Of a stretch of 64,000 nucleotides of DNA, positions 18,576 to 26,550 are shown one piece after another. Position 1 is the first letter of the stretch, and the number at the start of each line of letters is the position of its first letter. Below the pieces are notes generated by a model that saw only the letters and a program-made list of their open reading frames with translations, searched no databases and had not been told where the DNA came from. Position numbers and translations under genes: made by a program. Location of the stretch: assembly GCF_002078015.1 (NCBI RefSeq), contig NZ_LWBP01000243.1:124001-188000 (forward strand), in the 5' to 3' direction. This DNA is from Niastella populi. GTDB taxonomy: Bacteria; Bacteroidota; Bacteroidia; Chitinophagales; Chitinophagaceae.

Positions 18576-18659
18576 AAACCTGGTTTTAAGTGCTGTAGAA
18601 CAATTGATCTTTCCGTCCCAAACCTCAAATAGCGCTCTATTAAGTTAGCGATTTTTATG

Positions 18660-18694
18660 TTTGTGTGGATGTTGGAATTACTCGCTTACATTTG
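18660..18694 (+). promoter_or_regulatory. Probable promoter of ruvB
   Basis: TTTG at 18660-18663 and TACATTTG at 18687-18694 match the Bacteroidota -33/-7 pattern with 23 bases between. The start of transcription would fall about 20 bases before the ruvB ATG at 18722. Confidence 0.5.
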
Positions 18695-18721
18695 CTTAGT
18701 TTTATAAAGAAGCCCAAACAA

Positions 18722-19756
18722 ATGGCCAATCCCAACTTAAATAACAATAAGGAAACGCTTACTGCGGCAGATAAGGAGTTTGAAAATAATATCAGGCCCC
18801 GGGAAATAAACGATTTTTCGGGTCAGGGACAGATCATCGAGAACCTGACCATTTTTATAAAGGCCGCAAAAATGCGGGGCGAAGCGCTGGATCATATCCT
18901 GTTCCATGGCCCCCCGGGCTTAGGAAAAACCACGCTTAGCCGTATTGTGGCCAATGAACTGGGCGTTAATATCAAGGAAACCAGCGGACCTGTTATTGAA
19001 AAACCCGGCGACCTGGCCGGGCTCCTCACCAACCTGGAACCGCGCGATGTATTGTTCATTGATGAAATCCACCGGCTGAGCACGGTGGTGGAAGAATACC
19101 TGTATGCTGCGATGGAAGATTATCGCATCGATATCATGATCGATAGCGGTCCCAATGCGCGCAGTATACAACTTACGCTGAACCCGTTTACCCTGGTGGG
19201 CGCTACTACCCGCAGCGGTTTGCTTACCGCGCCGTTATTGTCGCGGTTTGCCATTAAATCGCGGCTGGAATACTATACTGCAGAAACGCTGACGAAGATC
19301 GTACACCGTTCGGCCGAGATCCTTGGTTCTAAAATAACTTCCGATGCGGCCGGGGAAATAGCACGGCGCAGTCGCGGTACGCCGCGTATTGCCAATGGGC
19401 TACTGCGCCGAATGCGTGATTTTGCCATGGTATTAGGCAATGGCGTTATCGACCTCGGCATTACCCAGCATGGCTTGCGGGCGCTGAATGTAGATGAACA
19501 TGGCCTCGATGAAATGGATAACCGTATTCTGCTTACGATCGTAGATAAGTTCAAGGGCGGTCCGGTGGGTATTACAACCATTGCAACCGCGGTGGGTGAA
19601 GAAACCGGAACGCTGGAAGAGGTATATGAGCCATTTTTAATACAGGAAGGTTTTCTTAAACGTACGCCACGTGGCCGTGAGGCAACGCATAAAGCATACG
19701 CGCATTTGGGCAGGGTGCAGCCGGGAAGCGGCGGCGCGGGTTTGTTGTTTGAATAG
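18722..19756 (+). CDS. ruvB: Holliday junction branch migration DNA helicase RuvB
   Basis: RuvB is the hexameric AAA+ motor that drives branch migration of Holliday junctions with RuvA. In 344 residues it has Walker A GPPGLGKT (63-70), Walker B LFIDE (111-115), sensor GATTRSG, and a C-terminal winged-helix domain ending in the usual RTPRGREAT segment. ATG at 18722 (MANPNLNNN) is used because the upstream in-frame extension from 18665 covers the promoter. The gene stands alone; downstream is a dense repeat cluster. Confidence 0.95.
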   Translation: MANPNLNNNKETLTAADKEFENNIRPREINDFSGQGQIIENLTIFIKAAKMRGEALDHILFHGPPGLGKTTLSRIVANELGVNIKETSGPVIEKPGDLAGLLTNLEPRDVLFIDEIHRLSTVVEEYLYAAMEDYRIDIMIDSGPNARSIQLTLNPFTLVGATTRSGLLTAPLLSRFAIKSRLEYYTAETLTKIVHRSAEILGSKITSDAAGEIARRSRGTPRIANGLLRRMRDFAMVLGNGVIDLGITQHGLRALNVDEHGLDEMDNRILLTIVDKFKGGPVGITTIATAVGEETGTLEEVYEPFLIQEGFLKRTPRGREATHKAYAHLGRVQPGSGGAGLLFE

Positions 19757-19780
19757 GGGCGTTTGGTTCGGCAATCGGCA

Positions 19781-19968
19781 AACCTTAGCGCGGCGTACGT
19801 CGGCAAACGTGAATCGGCAAACGGCAAACCTCAGCGCGGCGTACGTCGGCAAACGTGAAACGGCAAACGGCAAACCTTAGCGCGGCCATCCCCGGCAGGC
19901 GGCTCGAAATTCAAGCGGCGCATGGGTTTACAAACATCCCAAATGTCGCGAGCCCTTCACGTTTCACG
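19781..19968. repeat. 46-bp tandem repeat leading into CGTGAAACG element, copy B
   Basis: AACCT(T/C)AGCGCGGC recurs at 19781, 19827 and 19873, exactly 46 bp apart, each unit also carrying GTACGTCGGCAAACGTGAA and CGGCAAACGGCAA. The last unit merges into a 115-bp element at 19854-19968 that starts CGTGAAACGG and ends CGTTTCACG and aligns with copies at 8331 and 43232. A further CGATTCACG follows. No gene is visible. Confidence 0.8.
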
Positions 19969-19985
19969 AGGCGATTCACGCATAA

Positions 19986-20017
19986 CAAAAAATACGTCCC
20001 GAAAAATCGGGACGTAT
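19986..20017 (-). terminator. Rho-independent terminator after the response regulator gene
   Basis: A perfect 11-base stem, ATACGTCCCGA/TCGGGACGTAT, with a short A/T loop. On the minus strand it is followed by six T residues, so it ends the transcript of the regulator gene at 20067-20768. Confidence 0.85.
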
Positions 20018-20066
20018 GTCATAAAACGGTATAATGTAAACTGTAAATCCGAAACGTAGGGCGTAC

Positions 20067-20768
20067 TTACGCAACCGGAACTACCAGGCGGAAACCGTTG
20101 CCATGGATGTTCACGATCTCGATGCTGTCATCGTCTTTCAGGTACTTGCGCAATTTGGCAATATACACATCCATACTACGGCCATTGAAATAGGTATCGC
20201 TACCCCAGATTTTTTTGAGCGCCTGCTCGCGTGGCAGCAGATCGTTCATATGCTCGCAAAGCATTTTCAGCAACTCATTTTCCTTAGGCGATAAAGTCTG
20301 CGTTTTACCGCTATGGCTCAGTTCGCGTAATTTGGGATTGAAGTGATAATCGCCGAGGTCGTATTCCTTATTCTCCTGTTCTTTATTCGTTTCCTCATTT
20401 CTTTTCAGGATAGCCTTTATTTTCAGCAACAATACTTCGCTGTCGAAAGGCTTGGTGATATAATCATCGGCACCGAGCTTGTACCCCTGAATGATGTCTT
20501 CCTTCATGGTCTTTGCGCTCAGGAAAAACAATGGAATGTCGGGATCCACATCGCGAATTTCTTCCGCCAGTGTGAAGCCATCCATATGAGGCATCATTAT
20601 ATCAAGTAGGCAAAGATCAAATCTTTCGCGTTGAAATGCGGCAAGGCCGAGGCGACCGTCACGTTCCAGCGTCACATCAAAATCATTCAGCTCCAGGTAA
20701 TTCTTCAACACCATTCCAAGGTTCTGGTCGTCCTCGCATAATAAAATTTTAGGTTTCTTTCCTTCCAT
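20067..20768 (-). CDS. OmpR-family response regulator (RprY-like)
   Basis: A 233-residue two-component regulator: receiver domain (about 7-120) with phospho-acceptor Asp56 in LLDIMMP, acidic pair Glu12/Asp13 in CEDD and Lys106 in YITKPFD, then a winged-helix DNA-binding domain with LSPKENELLKMLCEHMN and SMDVYIAKLRKYL. The N-terminus (KPKILLCEDDQNLGMVL) closely resembles RprY of Bacteroides. No histidine kinase gene is adjacent, so it is an orphan here. It ends at a strong terminator and is transcribed alone. Confidence 0.88.
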   Translation of the reverse strand: MEGKKPKILLCEDDQNLGMVLKNYLELNDFDVTLERDGRLGLAAFQRERFDLCLLDIMMPHMDGFTLAEEIRDVDPDIPLFFLSAKTMKEDIIQGYKLGADDYITKPFDSEVLLLKIKAILKRNEETNKEQENKEYDLGDYHFNPKLRELSHSGKTQTLSPKENELLKMLCEHMNDLLPREQALKKIWGSDTYFNGRSMDVYIAKLRKYLKDDDSIEIVNIHGNGFRLVVPVA

Positions 20769-20867
20769 TGTGATGTAAATTTAGTTCGATAGTGTAAATA
20801 AAGTTAAATCATTTGCTATAACTGGCAATAGCCGTGTAATTATTTGTTAATAATGCCTGCATAAAGA

Positions 20868-20915
20868 AGGTGTGCCACGGTTCGCTTTCGACGCCGGGGT
20901 AACCATGGCACACCT
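20868..20915. repeat. GTGTGCCACG hairpin, copy 1
   Basis: AGGTGTGCCACGGTT and AACCATGGCACACCT form a 15-base inverted repeat (one wobble) around an 18-base loop. No T run follows, so it is not a typical terminator. The arms match a second hairpin at 59820-59848 between cysJ and cysI. It lies in the divergent gap before the GroES-like gene. Confidence 0.6.
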
Positions 20916-20971
20916 GGCGCATTAGGTATGAACAGTTAATTGGTTAATTTTACAACTTTAATTAAGGTGAT

Positions 20972-21343
20972 ATGCGATTGACTACTGATAACAGATTTAA
21001 GAAACTTATTGTCATCGGCGACAGGGTATTGATCCGCCCGGCCAAACCCAATGAACGTACCGAAACCGGTTTGTACCTGCCGCCCGGGGTAGGGGAACGC
21101 GAAAAGGTGCAACAGGGGTATATTATTAAGACCGGACCCGGCTATGCAATTCCCTTACCGGTGGAAGAAGAAAGCTGGAAAAGCAGCGAAGAACAGGTAA
21201 AATACGTTCCCCTGCAGGCAAGGGAGGGCGACCTCGCCATCTTTTTATTAAGCGGCGCTACCGAAGTATTATATGAGAATGATAAGTACTATATCGTTCC
21301 GCAGAGCGCTATACTGATGTTGGAAAGAGAGGAGGATATCTAA
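20972..21343 (+). CDS. GroES-like co-chaperonin family protein
   Basis: A 123-residue protein of the Cpn10 fold: KLIVIGDRVLIRPAKPNERTETGLYLPPG near the start and a C-terminal GDLAIFLLSGATEVLYENDKYYIVP. It is longer than GroES (about 97) because of an insertion around residues 58-75 (VEEESWKSSEEQVKYVP) and it lacks an adjacent groEL, so it is probably a divergent second copy and not the housekeeping GroES. Whether it caps GroEL is unknown. A terminator follows about 115 bp downstream. Confidence 0.8.
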   Translation: MRLTTDNRFKKLIVIGDRVLIRPAKPNERTETGLYLPPGVGEREKVQQGYIIKTGPGYAIPLPVEEESWKSSEEQVKYVPLQAREGDLAIFLLSGATEVLYENDKYYIVPQSAILMLEREEDI

Positions 21344-21457
21344 AGCAAATGTGCTAATATGCTAATTTGCTAATGTGATAGTGCTTTGCTTGCTGACAGC
21401 CTGATTGGATGGCTGGCCTCAGGATCAGCAATGAGTTATTCGTACAAATTATCCCGG

Positions 21458-21481
21458 GCCGTGCTTACGCGCGGCTCTTTT
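21458..21481 (+). terminator. Rho-independent terminator after the GroES-like gene
   Basis: GCCGTGC pairs with GCGCGGC (one wobble) around a four-base loop and is followed by TCTTTT. It lies in the 302-bp gap before the HerA-like gene; the rest of that gap shows GTGCTAATATGCTAATTTGCTAATGTG, a short AT-rich direct repeat, and the promoter at 21599. Confidence 0.7.
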
Positions 21482-21598
21482 CATTGATCCGGAATAAACC
21501 CGGAAGCGGTTTAATGAATTTATTATCAGCTTATTGCAGCACCTCTTTTTCTGTTCAGACACTTCCGTAAAAATTGTAATCTGAACCCCGCCCGGGGC

Positions 21599-21628
21599 TT
21601 GCCGATTCCACTGAAACATGTATCTTTC
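21599..21628 (+). promoter_or_regulatory. Probable promoter of the HerA-like gene
   Basis: TTG at 21599-21601 and TATCTTTC at 21621-21628 fit the Bacteroidota -33/-7 pattern with 19 bases between. Transcription would start about 12 bases before the ATG at 21646, giving a very short leader. Confidence 0.5.
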
Positions 21629-21645
21629 TGCCATAAAAAATTGAT

Positions 21646-23211
21646 ATGTCCGCTAAAGATGCATTTGTTCAGTTGGTAAAGGATAACTATACTTTTAAAG
21701 GAGAATCTTTTCGCATAGGTACGGCTGTATTGGACGGGGAAGTACTGGCAGGCACAGATGCATATATTCCGTTAAAGACCATGAACCGCCATGGCCTTAT
21801 TGCCGGGGCAACCGGTACCGGTAAAACCAAAACCCTGCAGCTGATCGCCGAAGCCCTGAGCGATGCCAGCGTGCCCGTGCTGCTGATGGATATCAAGGGC
21901 GACCTGAGCGGTATTGCCGTCGCCGGCGCCGAGAATAATAATATAAAGGACCGCGTTGCCAAAATAGGCGGCGAATATAAACCAACCGCTTTCCCGGTTG
22001 AGCTGATGACCCTGAGCAATGAAAAAGGCGTACGCCTGCGTGCTACGGTAAGCGAGTTCGGTCCCATCTTACTCTCGAAGATCCTCGACCTCAACAATAC
22101 CCAGGAAGGCATTGTTTCACTCATTTTCAAGTATTGCGATGATCACAAAATGCCGCTGCTCGATCTGAAAGATTTCATAAAGGTGATCCAGTTCATCAGC
22201 AACGAAGGCAAAAAAGAAATTGAACAGGCTTACGGAAAGATAGCGACTACAAGCACCGGCACCATTCTGCGTAAAGTAATTGAGCTGCAGCAACAGGGCG
22301 CCGACCAGTTCTTTGGCGAACCTTCTTTTGAGATCGACGACCTGATGCGTATTGCTGACGATGGCCGTGGTATCATCAATGTGCTGCGGGTAACTGATAT
22401 GCAAAACCGCCCGAAGCTGTTCTCCACGTTCATGCTGCAAATGCTGGCCGAACTATATGCCACCCTGCCTGAGGCCGGTGATATGGATAAGCCCAAACTG
22501 GTAATGTTCATCGATGAAGCGCACCTGGTTTTCCAGGAAGCCACCGATGCCCTGTTACAGCAAATAGAAACGGTTATAAAACTCATACGTTCAAAAGGTG
22601 TAGGTATTTTCTTCTGTACGCAAAACCCGCAGGATGTTCCGGCTGCTATTTTAAGTCAGCTGGGTTTGAAAGTACAGCATGCATTGCGTGCCTTCACCGC
22701 CGCCGATAGAAAGACCATTAAGCAGGCCGCTGAGAATTACCCCGAAACCGAATTTTATAAAACATCCGAACTGCTTACTCAATTAGGTATAGGGGAAGCG
22801 TTGGTAACTGCATTGAATGAGAAGGGTATTCCCACTCCGTTGGTGCATACTATGCTTGTTCCGCCCCGTTCGAGGATGGACATCCTTTCCGACCAGGAAA
22901 TAGACACCCTGGTGAATCAATCGAAGCTGGTGAAAAAATATGCCCATGATGAAGACCGCGAAAGCGCCTGCGAGATCCTGACCGCAAAACTCGAAGAAGC
23001 TGCGCAGAAAACGGAAGAAGCAAAAGCGGCGGAAAAGCCCGCAAAAGCTTCCAAAAGAGAAGAGAAGTCAACATTGGAAAAAGTATTGGAGAGCCCGGTA
23101 ACCAAACAAATAGGCCGTACCGCAGCTAGTGTTATAACCCGCAGTTTGCTGGGTGCACTGGGTTTGGGCGGAAAAAGCACTTCACGCAGGAAAAGCAGCA
23201 GTTGGTTTTAG
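21646..23211 (+). CDS. HerA-like ATPase (DUF853, helicase HerA C-terminal type)
   Basis: A 521-residue FtsK/HerA-superfamily ATPase. Walker A is GATGTGKTKTLQ (about 53-64), Walker B is KLVMFIDEAHLVF (about 282-294), followed by an FFCTQNPQDVP sensor segment. The whole-length match is to the DUF853 group, whose members are annotated as HerA-like helicases; their cellular role is not settled. The C-terminus is a Lys/Glu/Ala-rich coiled coil (about 430-480) and a Gly/Ser/Arg-rich tail. Transcribed alone from a probable promoter just upstream. Confidence 0.85.
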   Translation: MSAKDAFVQLVKDNYTFKGESFRIGTAVLDGEVLAGTDAYIPLKTMNRHGLIAGATGTGKTKTLQLIAEALSDASVPVLLMDIKGDLSGIAVAGAENNNIKDRVAKIGGEYKPTAFPVELMTLSNEKGVRLRATVSEFGPILLSKILDLNNTQEGIVSLIFKYCDDHKMPLLDLKDFIKVIQFISNEGKKEIEQAYGKIATTSTGTILRKVIELQQQGADQFFGEPSFEIDDLMRIADDGRGIINVLRVTDMQNRPKLFSTFMLQMLAELYATLPEAGDMDKPKLVMFIDEAHLVFQEATDALLQQIETVIKLIRSKGVGIFFCTQNPQDVPAAILSQLGLKVQHALRAFTAADRKTIKQAAENYPETEFYKTSELLTQLGIGEALVTALNEKGIPTPLVHTMLVPPRSRMDILSDQEIDTLVNQSKLVKKYAHDEDRESACEILTAKLEEAAQKTEEAKAAEKPAKASKREEKSTLEKVLESPVTKQIGRTAASVITRSLLGALGLGGKSTSRRKSSSWF

Positions 23212-23350
23212 CTCTATTATGACGTACAAATTCCTTAAGGCTTATTGTAGCAATTAGATCCTTACTTCTATTGTTGGTTTTTTAAATGTTCCCAACCACA
23301 CGCCATGGGTTATGCCCGTGAATAGCATTTATTAACCTAAAATAACAATT

Positions 23351-23899
23351 ATGAAGAAAATGATTGCATTGCTGGCTGTTGCTACAGCCTTATTTACAGC
23401 CTGTGAAACCAACACCGATAAAACGGAAGGTGGTACCGGTGAAGGCAACATGGCCGATACGGCAACGGCCGAAAGTAAATCCGAGCGCAACAAAAAAGTA
23501 GTTATGGCCAGCATGGAAGCCATGATGGCAAACAATGTCGATGAAGCATTTAAAAACGTTGCTCCCGATGCGGTTGATTATAACGATGGCAGTATGCCGG
23601 CGGTAAAGGGGAAAGACAGTATCATGAATATGGTAAAGGGCTGGATGAATGCTTTCCCCGATAATAAAGGCACTGATCTTAAATATGTGGCCGATGGCGA
23701 TTGGGTAATGGTTTGGGGTGAGTGGAGCGGTACCTGGAAGAATGATTTCATGGGAGCCAGGGCAACCAATAAGACGTATAAGATGAAGGATGTTGATATC
23801 TTCAAACTAAATGATGCCGGACAAATCGTGGAGCATCATAATGTACAATCTCCGAATACGATGGCAACGCAGGTAGGCATGGCGCCGCCGAAGAAGTGA
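23351..23899 (+). CDS. NTF2/SnoaL-like lipoprotein
   Basis: A 182-residue exported protein. The N-terminus MKKMIALLAVATALFTACETN has a lipobox with the acylated Cys18. Residues about 50-175 form an NTF2-like cone fold (SnoaL-type): MEAMMANNVDEAFKNVAPDAVDYNDG, then MVKGWMNAFPDNKGTDLKYVADGDWVMVWGEWSGTW and KMKDVDIFKLNDAGQIVEHHNV. Such domains bind small ligands or act as enzymes; no function can be given. Convergent with recQ, with a shared terminator between. Confidence 0.75.
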   Translation: MKKMIALLAVATALFTACETNTDKTEGGTGEGNMADTATAESKSERNKKVVMASMEAMMANNVDEAFKNVAPDAVDYNDGSMPAVKGKDSIMNMVKGWMNAFPDNKGTDLKYVADGDWVMVWGEWSGTWKNDFMGARATNKTYKMKDVDIFKLNDAGQIVEHHNVQSPNTMATQVGMAPPKK

Positions 23900-23944
23900 T
23901 CAAAGAGTGAGGCCTTCGCCAACTTGCGGGGGCTGATATAAAAT

Positions 23945-23992
23945 AAAAAAGGTGAGCCGTTCCGATAGTAGCCGGGGCGACCCACCTTTTTT
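23945..23992. terminator. Bidirectional terminator between the lipoprotein gene and recQ
   Basis: AAAAAAGGTG and CACCTTTTTT form a perfect ten-base stem with further partial pairing inside the long loop. T runs flank both sides, so it can end transcripts from both convergent genes. The right arm overlaps the recQ stop codon. A related hairpin occurs at 37343-37385. Confidence 0.7.
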
Positions 23993-25895
23993 ACTTTGCC
24001 GGCCGTACATACCCTTCTTTATCTACAAACAGTTTGTTTTCCGATTGCAGAAAATCGAGCACCTTGTACAGTTTCTCCTGTTTAATACCGGGAAGCTGTT
24101 GTTGCAATAGCTCACCGGGTAAAGGGTGCTGATTGATTACGGTAAATATAGATTGGGCAATATTCTCAAATTCAGCACTGGACAAGCCATGGTTCTTTTG
24201 CTGCAGGCAATTGTCGCAAATACCACAGGGTCTTGTGTTCGGGTCGCCGAAGTAACCGGCAATAAACTGACTGCGGCATTGTTTTTCAACACGCACATAT
24301 GTTATCATTGTTTCAATACGCTCTATGAACTGCTGTTTTCTTTTCTTATAACCGGTCATGTCGATCCGCAGCGTTTCTGCTCTTACGCGGTTCAGCATAA
24401 CATATAACTGCGGCGTGTCTTTTCGTGGAATATATTCAATGATGGCATGTGCATGCAGTCTTTTAAGTTCCTGTATAATGGCCGCTTCTTCCCTGTGCAA
24501 TAACCCGGCAACGCTTTTTTCATGCACGTTCACCGGTATGTCAAAGATGCCTTCGTACGTTCGAAGTAATGTTTTTATCAGCGGTTCCAGTTGCGGGTTA
24601 TCTTTTTCAAACTGGTACAACCAGCTTTTGCCGGTAATGAACTGAATGCGTGCCGGTAAAAAGATCTGTTCGTGATAACTTACCCAGCCTTCCTGCTCCA
24701 GCGCTTTAATGGCATAGATGGCCTGGTGCACATCGAGGTGGAATTTTTTTATAAAGTCGGTGAAATCGAAGTTATAGTAATTGCCTTCGCCTGAGCCCGC
24801 GGCGATTTGCAGGTAATTCATCAATGCTTCATATACCTGCCTGATGACGGGCAGGTCGGGGAAGCGAATGTCAGGAAGCTTTTTCAGTTCTTCCAGTTCC
24901 CTGTTATCGAATAACAATACGGCGTATGATTTCTTTTCGTCACGTCCGGCGCGGCCCGCTTCCTGGTAATAGTTCTCGAGGCAGTCGGGCACATCGGCAT
25001 GAACTACCACGCGTACATCGGGTTTATCTATACCCATGCCAAACGCATTGGTGCAAACGATGGTGCGAATGCTGTTATTGATCCAGGCCGCCTGTTTGCG
25101 CGTACGTTCTACCTGTTGTAAACCGGCGTGGTAGAAGTCGGCGGTAATGCCGTGCATGTTCAGCAGGTCGCTTATCTCTTTGGTGCGTTTGCGGCTTTTA
25201 CAATAAACGATGCTGCTGCCTTTTACTTTCTGCAGTATGTCGGTTATCTTATTGGTTTTTGAATCAACTGTAAAAACGCTGTACGATAAATTCGGCCGTT
25301 CGAATGACCGGCTGAATACCGCATGGTTTTTAAAATGCAGTTTATCACAAATATCTTTTTGTACTATGGGGGTAGCAGACGCCGTAAGCGCCAGAATGGG
25401 AATGCCGGGCAATTCATCACGCAGGGCAGCTATGCGCAGGTAGGGTGGTCTGAAATCATATCCCCATTGTGAAATACAATGCGCCTCATCAACGGCAATT
25501 AAATTGATATCGATGGCCGGCAGGTATTCAAGGAACAAATTGGTTTCTAAACGTTCGGGTGAAACATACAGGAATTTACAATTGCTGCTGGTGCATAATT
25601 TCAGGATGTTGATCACTTCTTTACGGCTCATGCCTGAATAAATGGCAAACGCCGTAATGCCTTTTTTGCGCAGGTTATCTACCTGGTCTTTCATCAATGC
25701 TATCAGCGGGCTCACTACCAGGCACAAGCCATTCTGCGCCATTGCCGGTACCTGAAAGCAAAGGGATTTACCCCCGCCTGTAGGCATCAATGCCAGCGTA
25801 TCTTTGCCTGCCAATACGGAGTGGATTATGTCTTCCTGCATTGGGCGGAAGGTTTTATGACCCCAGTATTGTTTAAGTATGTGATGGATGTCCAT
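23991..25895 (-). CDS. recQ: ATP-dependent DNA helicase RecQ
   Basis: A superfamily 2 DNA helicase of 634 residues that unwinds DNA in recombination and replication repair. Walker A is MPTGGGKSLCFQVP (about 38-51), the DEAH box is VDEAHCISQWGYDFRPPY, motif VI is YYQEAGRAGRDEKKS, and the zinc-binding RQC region has CRSQFIAGYFG and CGICDNC. The C-terminal HRDC domain of long RecQ proteins appears to be missing, as in many shorter paralogues. It stands alone. Confidence 0.93.
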   Translation of the reverse strand: MDIHHILKQYWGHKTFRPMQEDIIHSVLAGKDTLALMPTGGGKSLCFQVPAMAQNGLCLVVSPLIALMKDQVDNLRKKGITAFAIYSGMSRKEVINILKLCTSSNCKFLYVSPERLETNLFLEYLPAIDINLIAVDEAHCISQWGYDFRPPYLRIAALRDELPGIPILALTASATPIVQKDICDKLHFKNHAVFSRSFERPNLSYSVFTVDSKTNKITDILQKVKGSSIVYCKSRKRTKEISDLLNMHGITADFYHAGLQQVERTRKQAAWINNSIRTIVCTNAFGMGIDKPDVRVVVHADVPDCLENYYQEAGRAGRDEKKSYAVLLFDNRELEELKKLPDIRFPDLPVIRQVYEALMNYLQIAAGSGEGNYYNFDFTDFIKKFHLDVHQAIYAIKALEQEGWVSYHEQIFLPARIQFITGKSWLYQFEKDNPQLEPLIKTLLRTYEGIFDIPVNVHEKSVAGLLHREEAAIIQELKRLHAHAIIEYIPRKDTPQLYVMLNRVRAETLRIDMTGYKKRKQQFIERIETMITYVRVEKQCRSQFIAGYFGDPNTRPCGICDNCLQQKNHGLSSAEFENIAQSIFTVINQHPLPGELLQQQLPGIKQEKLYKVLDFLQSENKLFVDKEGYVRPAK

Positions 25896-25925
25896 TTGTA
25901 ATAATCGTTAATCATGGGGCTTTGT

Positions 25926-25976
25926 CGTGAAACGGCAAATCCCGACGAATCGGGACAGGCTGAGAAACGTGAAAAG
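25926..25976. repeat. Dispersed repeat segment identical to a part of the ABC ATPase gene
   Basis: The 48 bp at 25927-25974 are identical, in inverse orientation, to 34403-34450 inside the ABC ATPase reading frame. The segment starts GTGAAACGGCAAATCCCG, includes the small palindrome TCCCGA-CGAA-TCGGGA and ends with AAACGTGAAA. Here it is intergenic, between recQ and the four-helix-bundle pseudogene. Confidence 0.85.
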
Positions 25977-26021
25977 ATTCCCGATTTTTCAGGACTAATC
26001 ACAGATAGCGAATTTCCTGAA

Positions 26022-26372
26022 TCAGCCTATCATGTTACAAAGCATGCTAAAACAGCGATTTAAGAGCATTCCAAGAGGTTGTAAATTTTCTACTTAAACA
26101 TATTTAAGATCAACAACCGCTTCCTTTGCTGAATCTATTTCTACAACAGAACTCCTTGTTACCCCATAAAAGCGTTTTCTTTCCGCTATTGATTTTCTTG
26201 AGGCTCCTTCCGCAATATTTGGTTTAACCAATATCGAAGCTCTTCTTATTTGTGATACAAGAACATATTTTTCTTCCGGGGGTAATTGCCCTGTGATTTT
26301 ATAACATTCTAAAAGTATTAGGTGTGATACTTTGTATACATCCAGGTTTTTGTGGTTTAATGGGATGAACAT
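26022..26372 (-). pseudogene. Four helix bundle (S23/IVP-type) protein gene with in-frame stop
   Basis: The first 92 codons encode a typical member of the 23S-rRNA-intervening-sequence-like four-helix-bundle family: HKNLDVYKVSHLI at the start and SQIRRASILVKPNIAEGASR in the middle. A TAA at 26094-26096 stops the frame after DLKYV, short of the family's 115-120 residues. Reading through it, the same frame continues VENLQPLGMLLNRCFSML to a TGA at 26022-26024, which looks exactly like the missing last helix and gives a total of about 116 codons. So a single nonsense change has broken the gene. Members of this family often sit in variable regions; function is unknown. Confidence 0.7.
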
Positions 26373-26550
26373 GTTTTATTCAAAAGTATCATATTCTTAC
26401 AATTGTATAATAATGCTAATCAATATCATGAATTCATCACATGGAAGCTTTAGCGAAGGCGCCAGCCGCAGCGTATTCAATCCTGAAAAAATCTGTCGCC
26501 TTCTATTTGCCGTTTCACGTCTGCCGTTTGCCGGCAGTTTCCTAACACAA

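Noticed and set aside
20868-20915. Intrinsic terminator
   Set aside because: The stem is strong but no T tract follows on either strand, and the same stem occurs inside the cys operon, so it is treated as a repeat.
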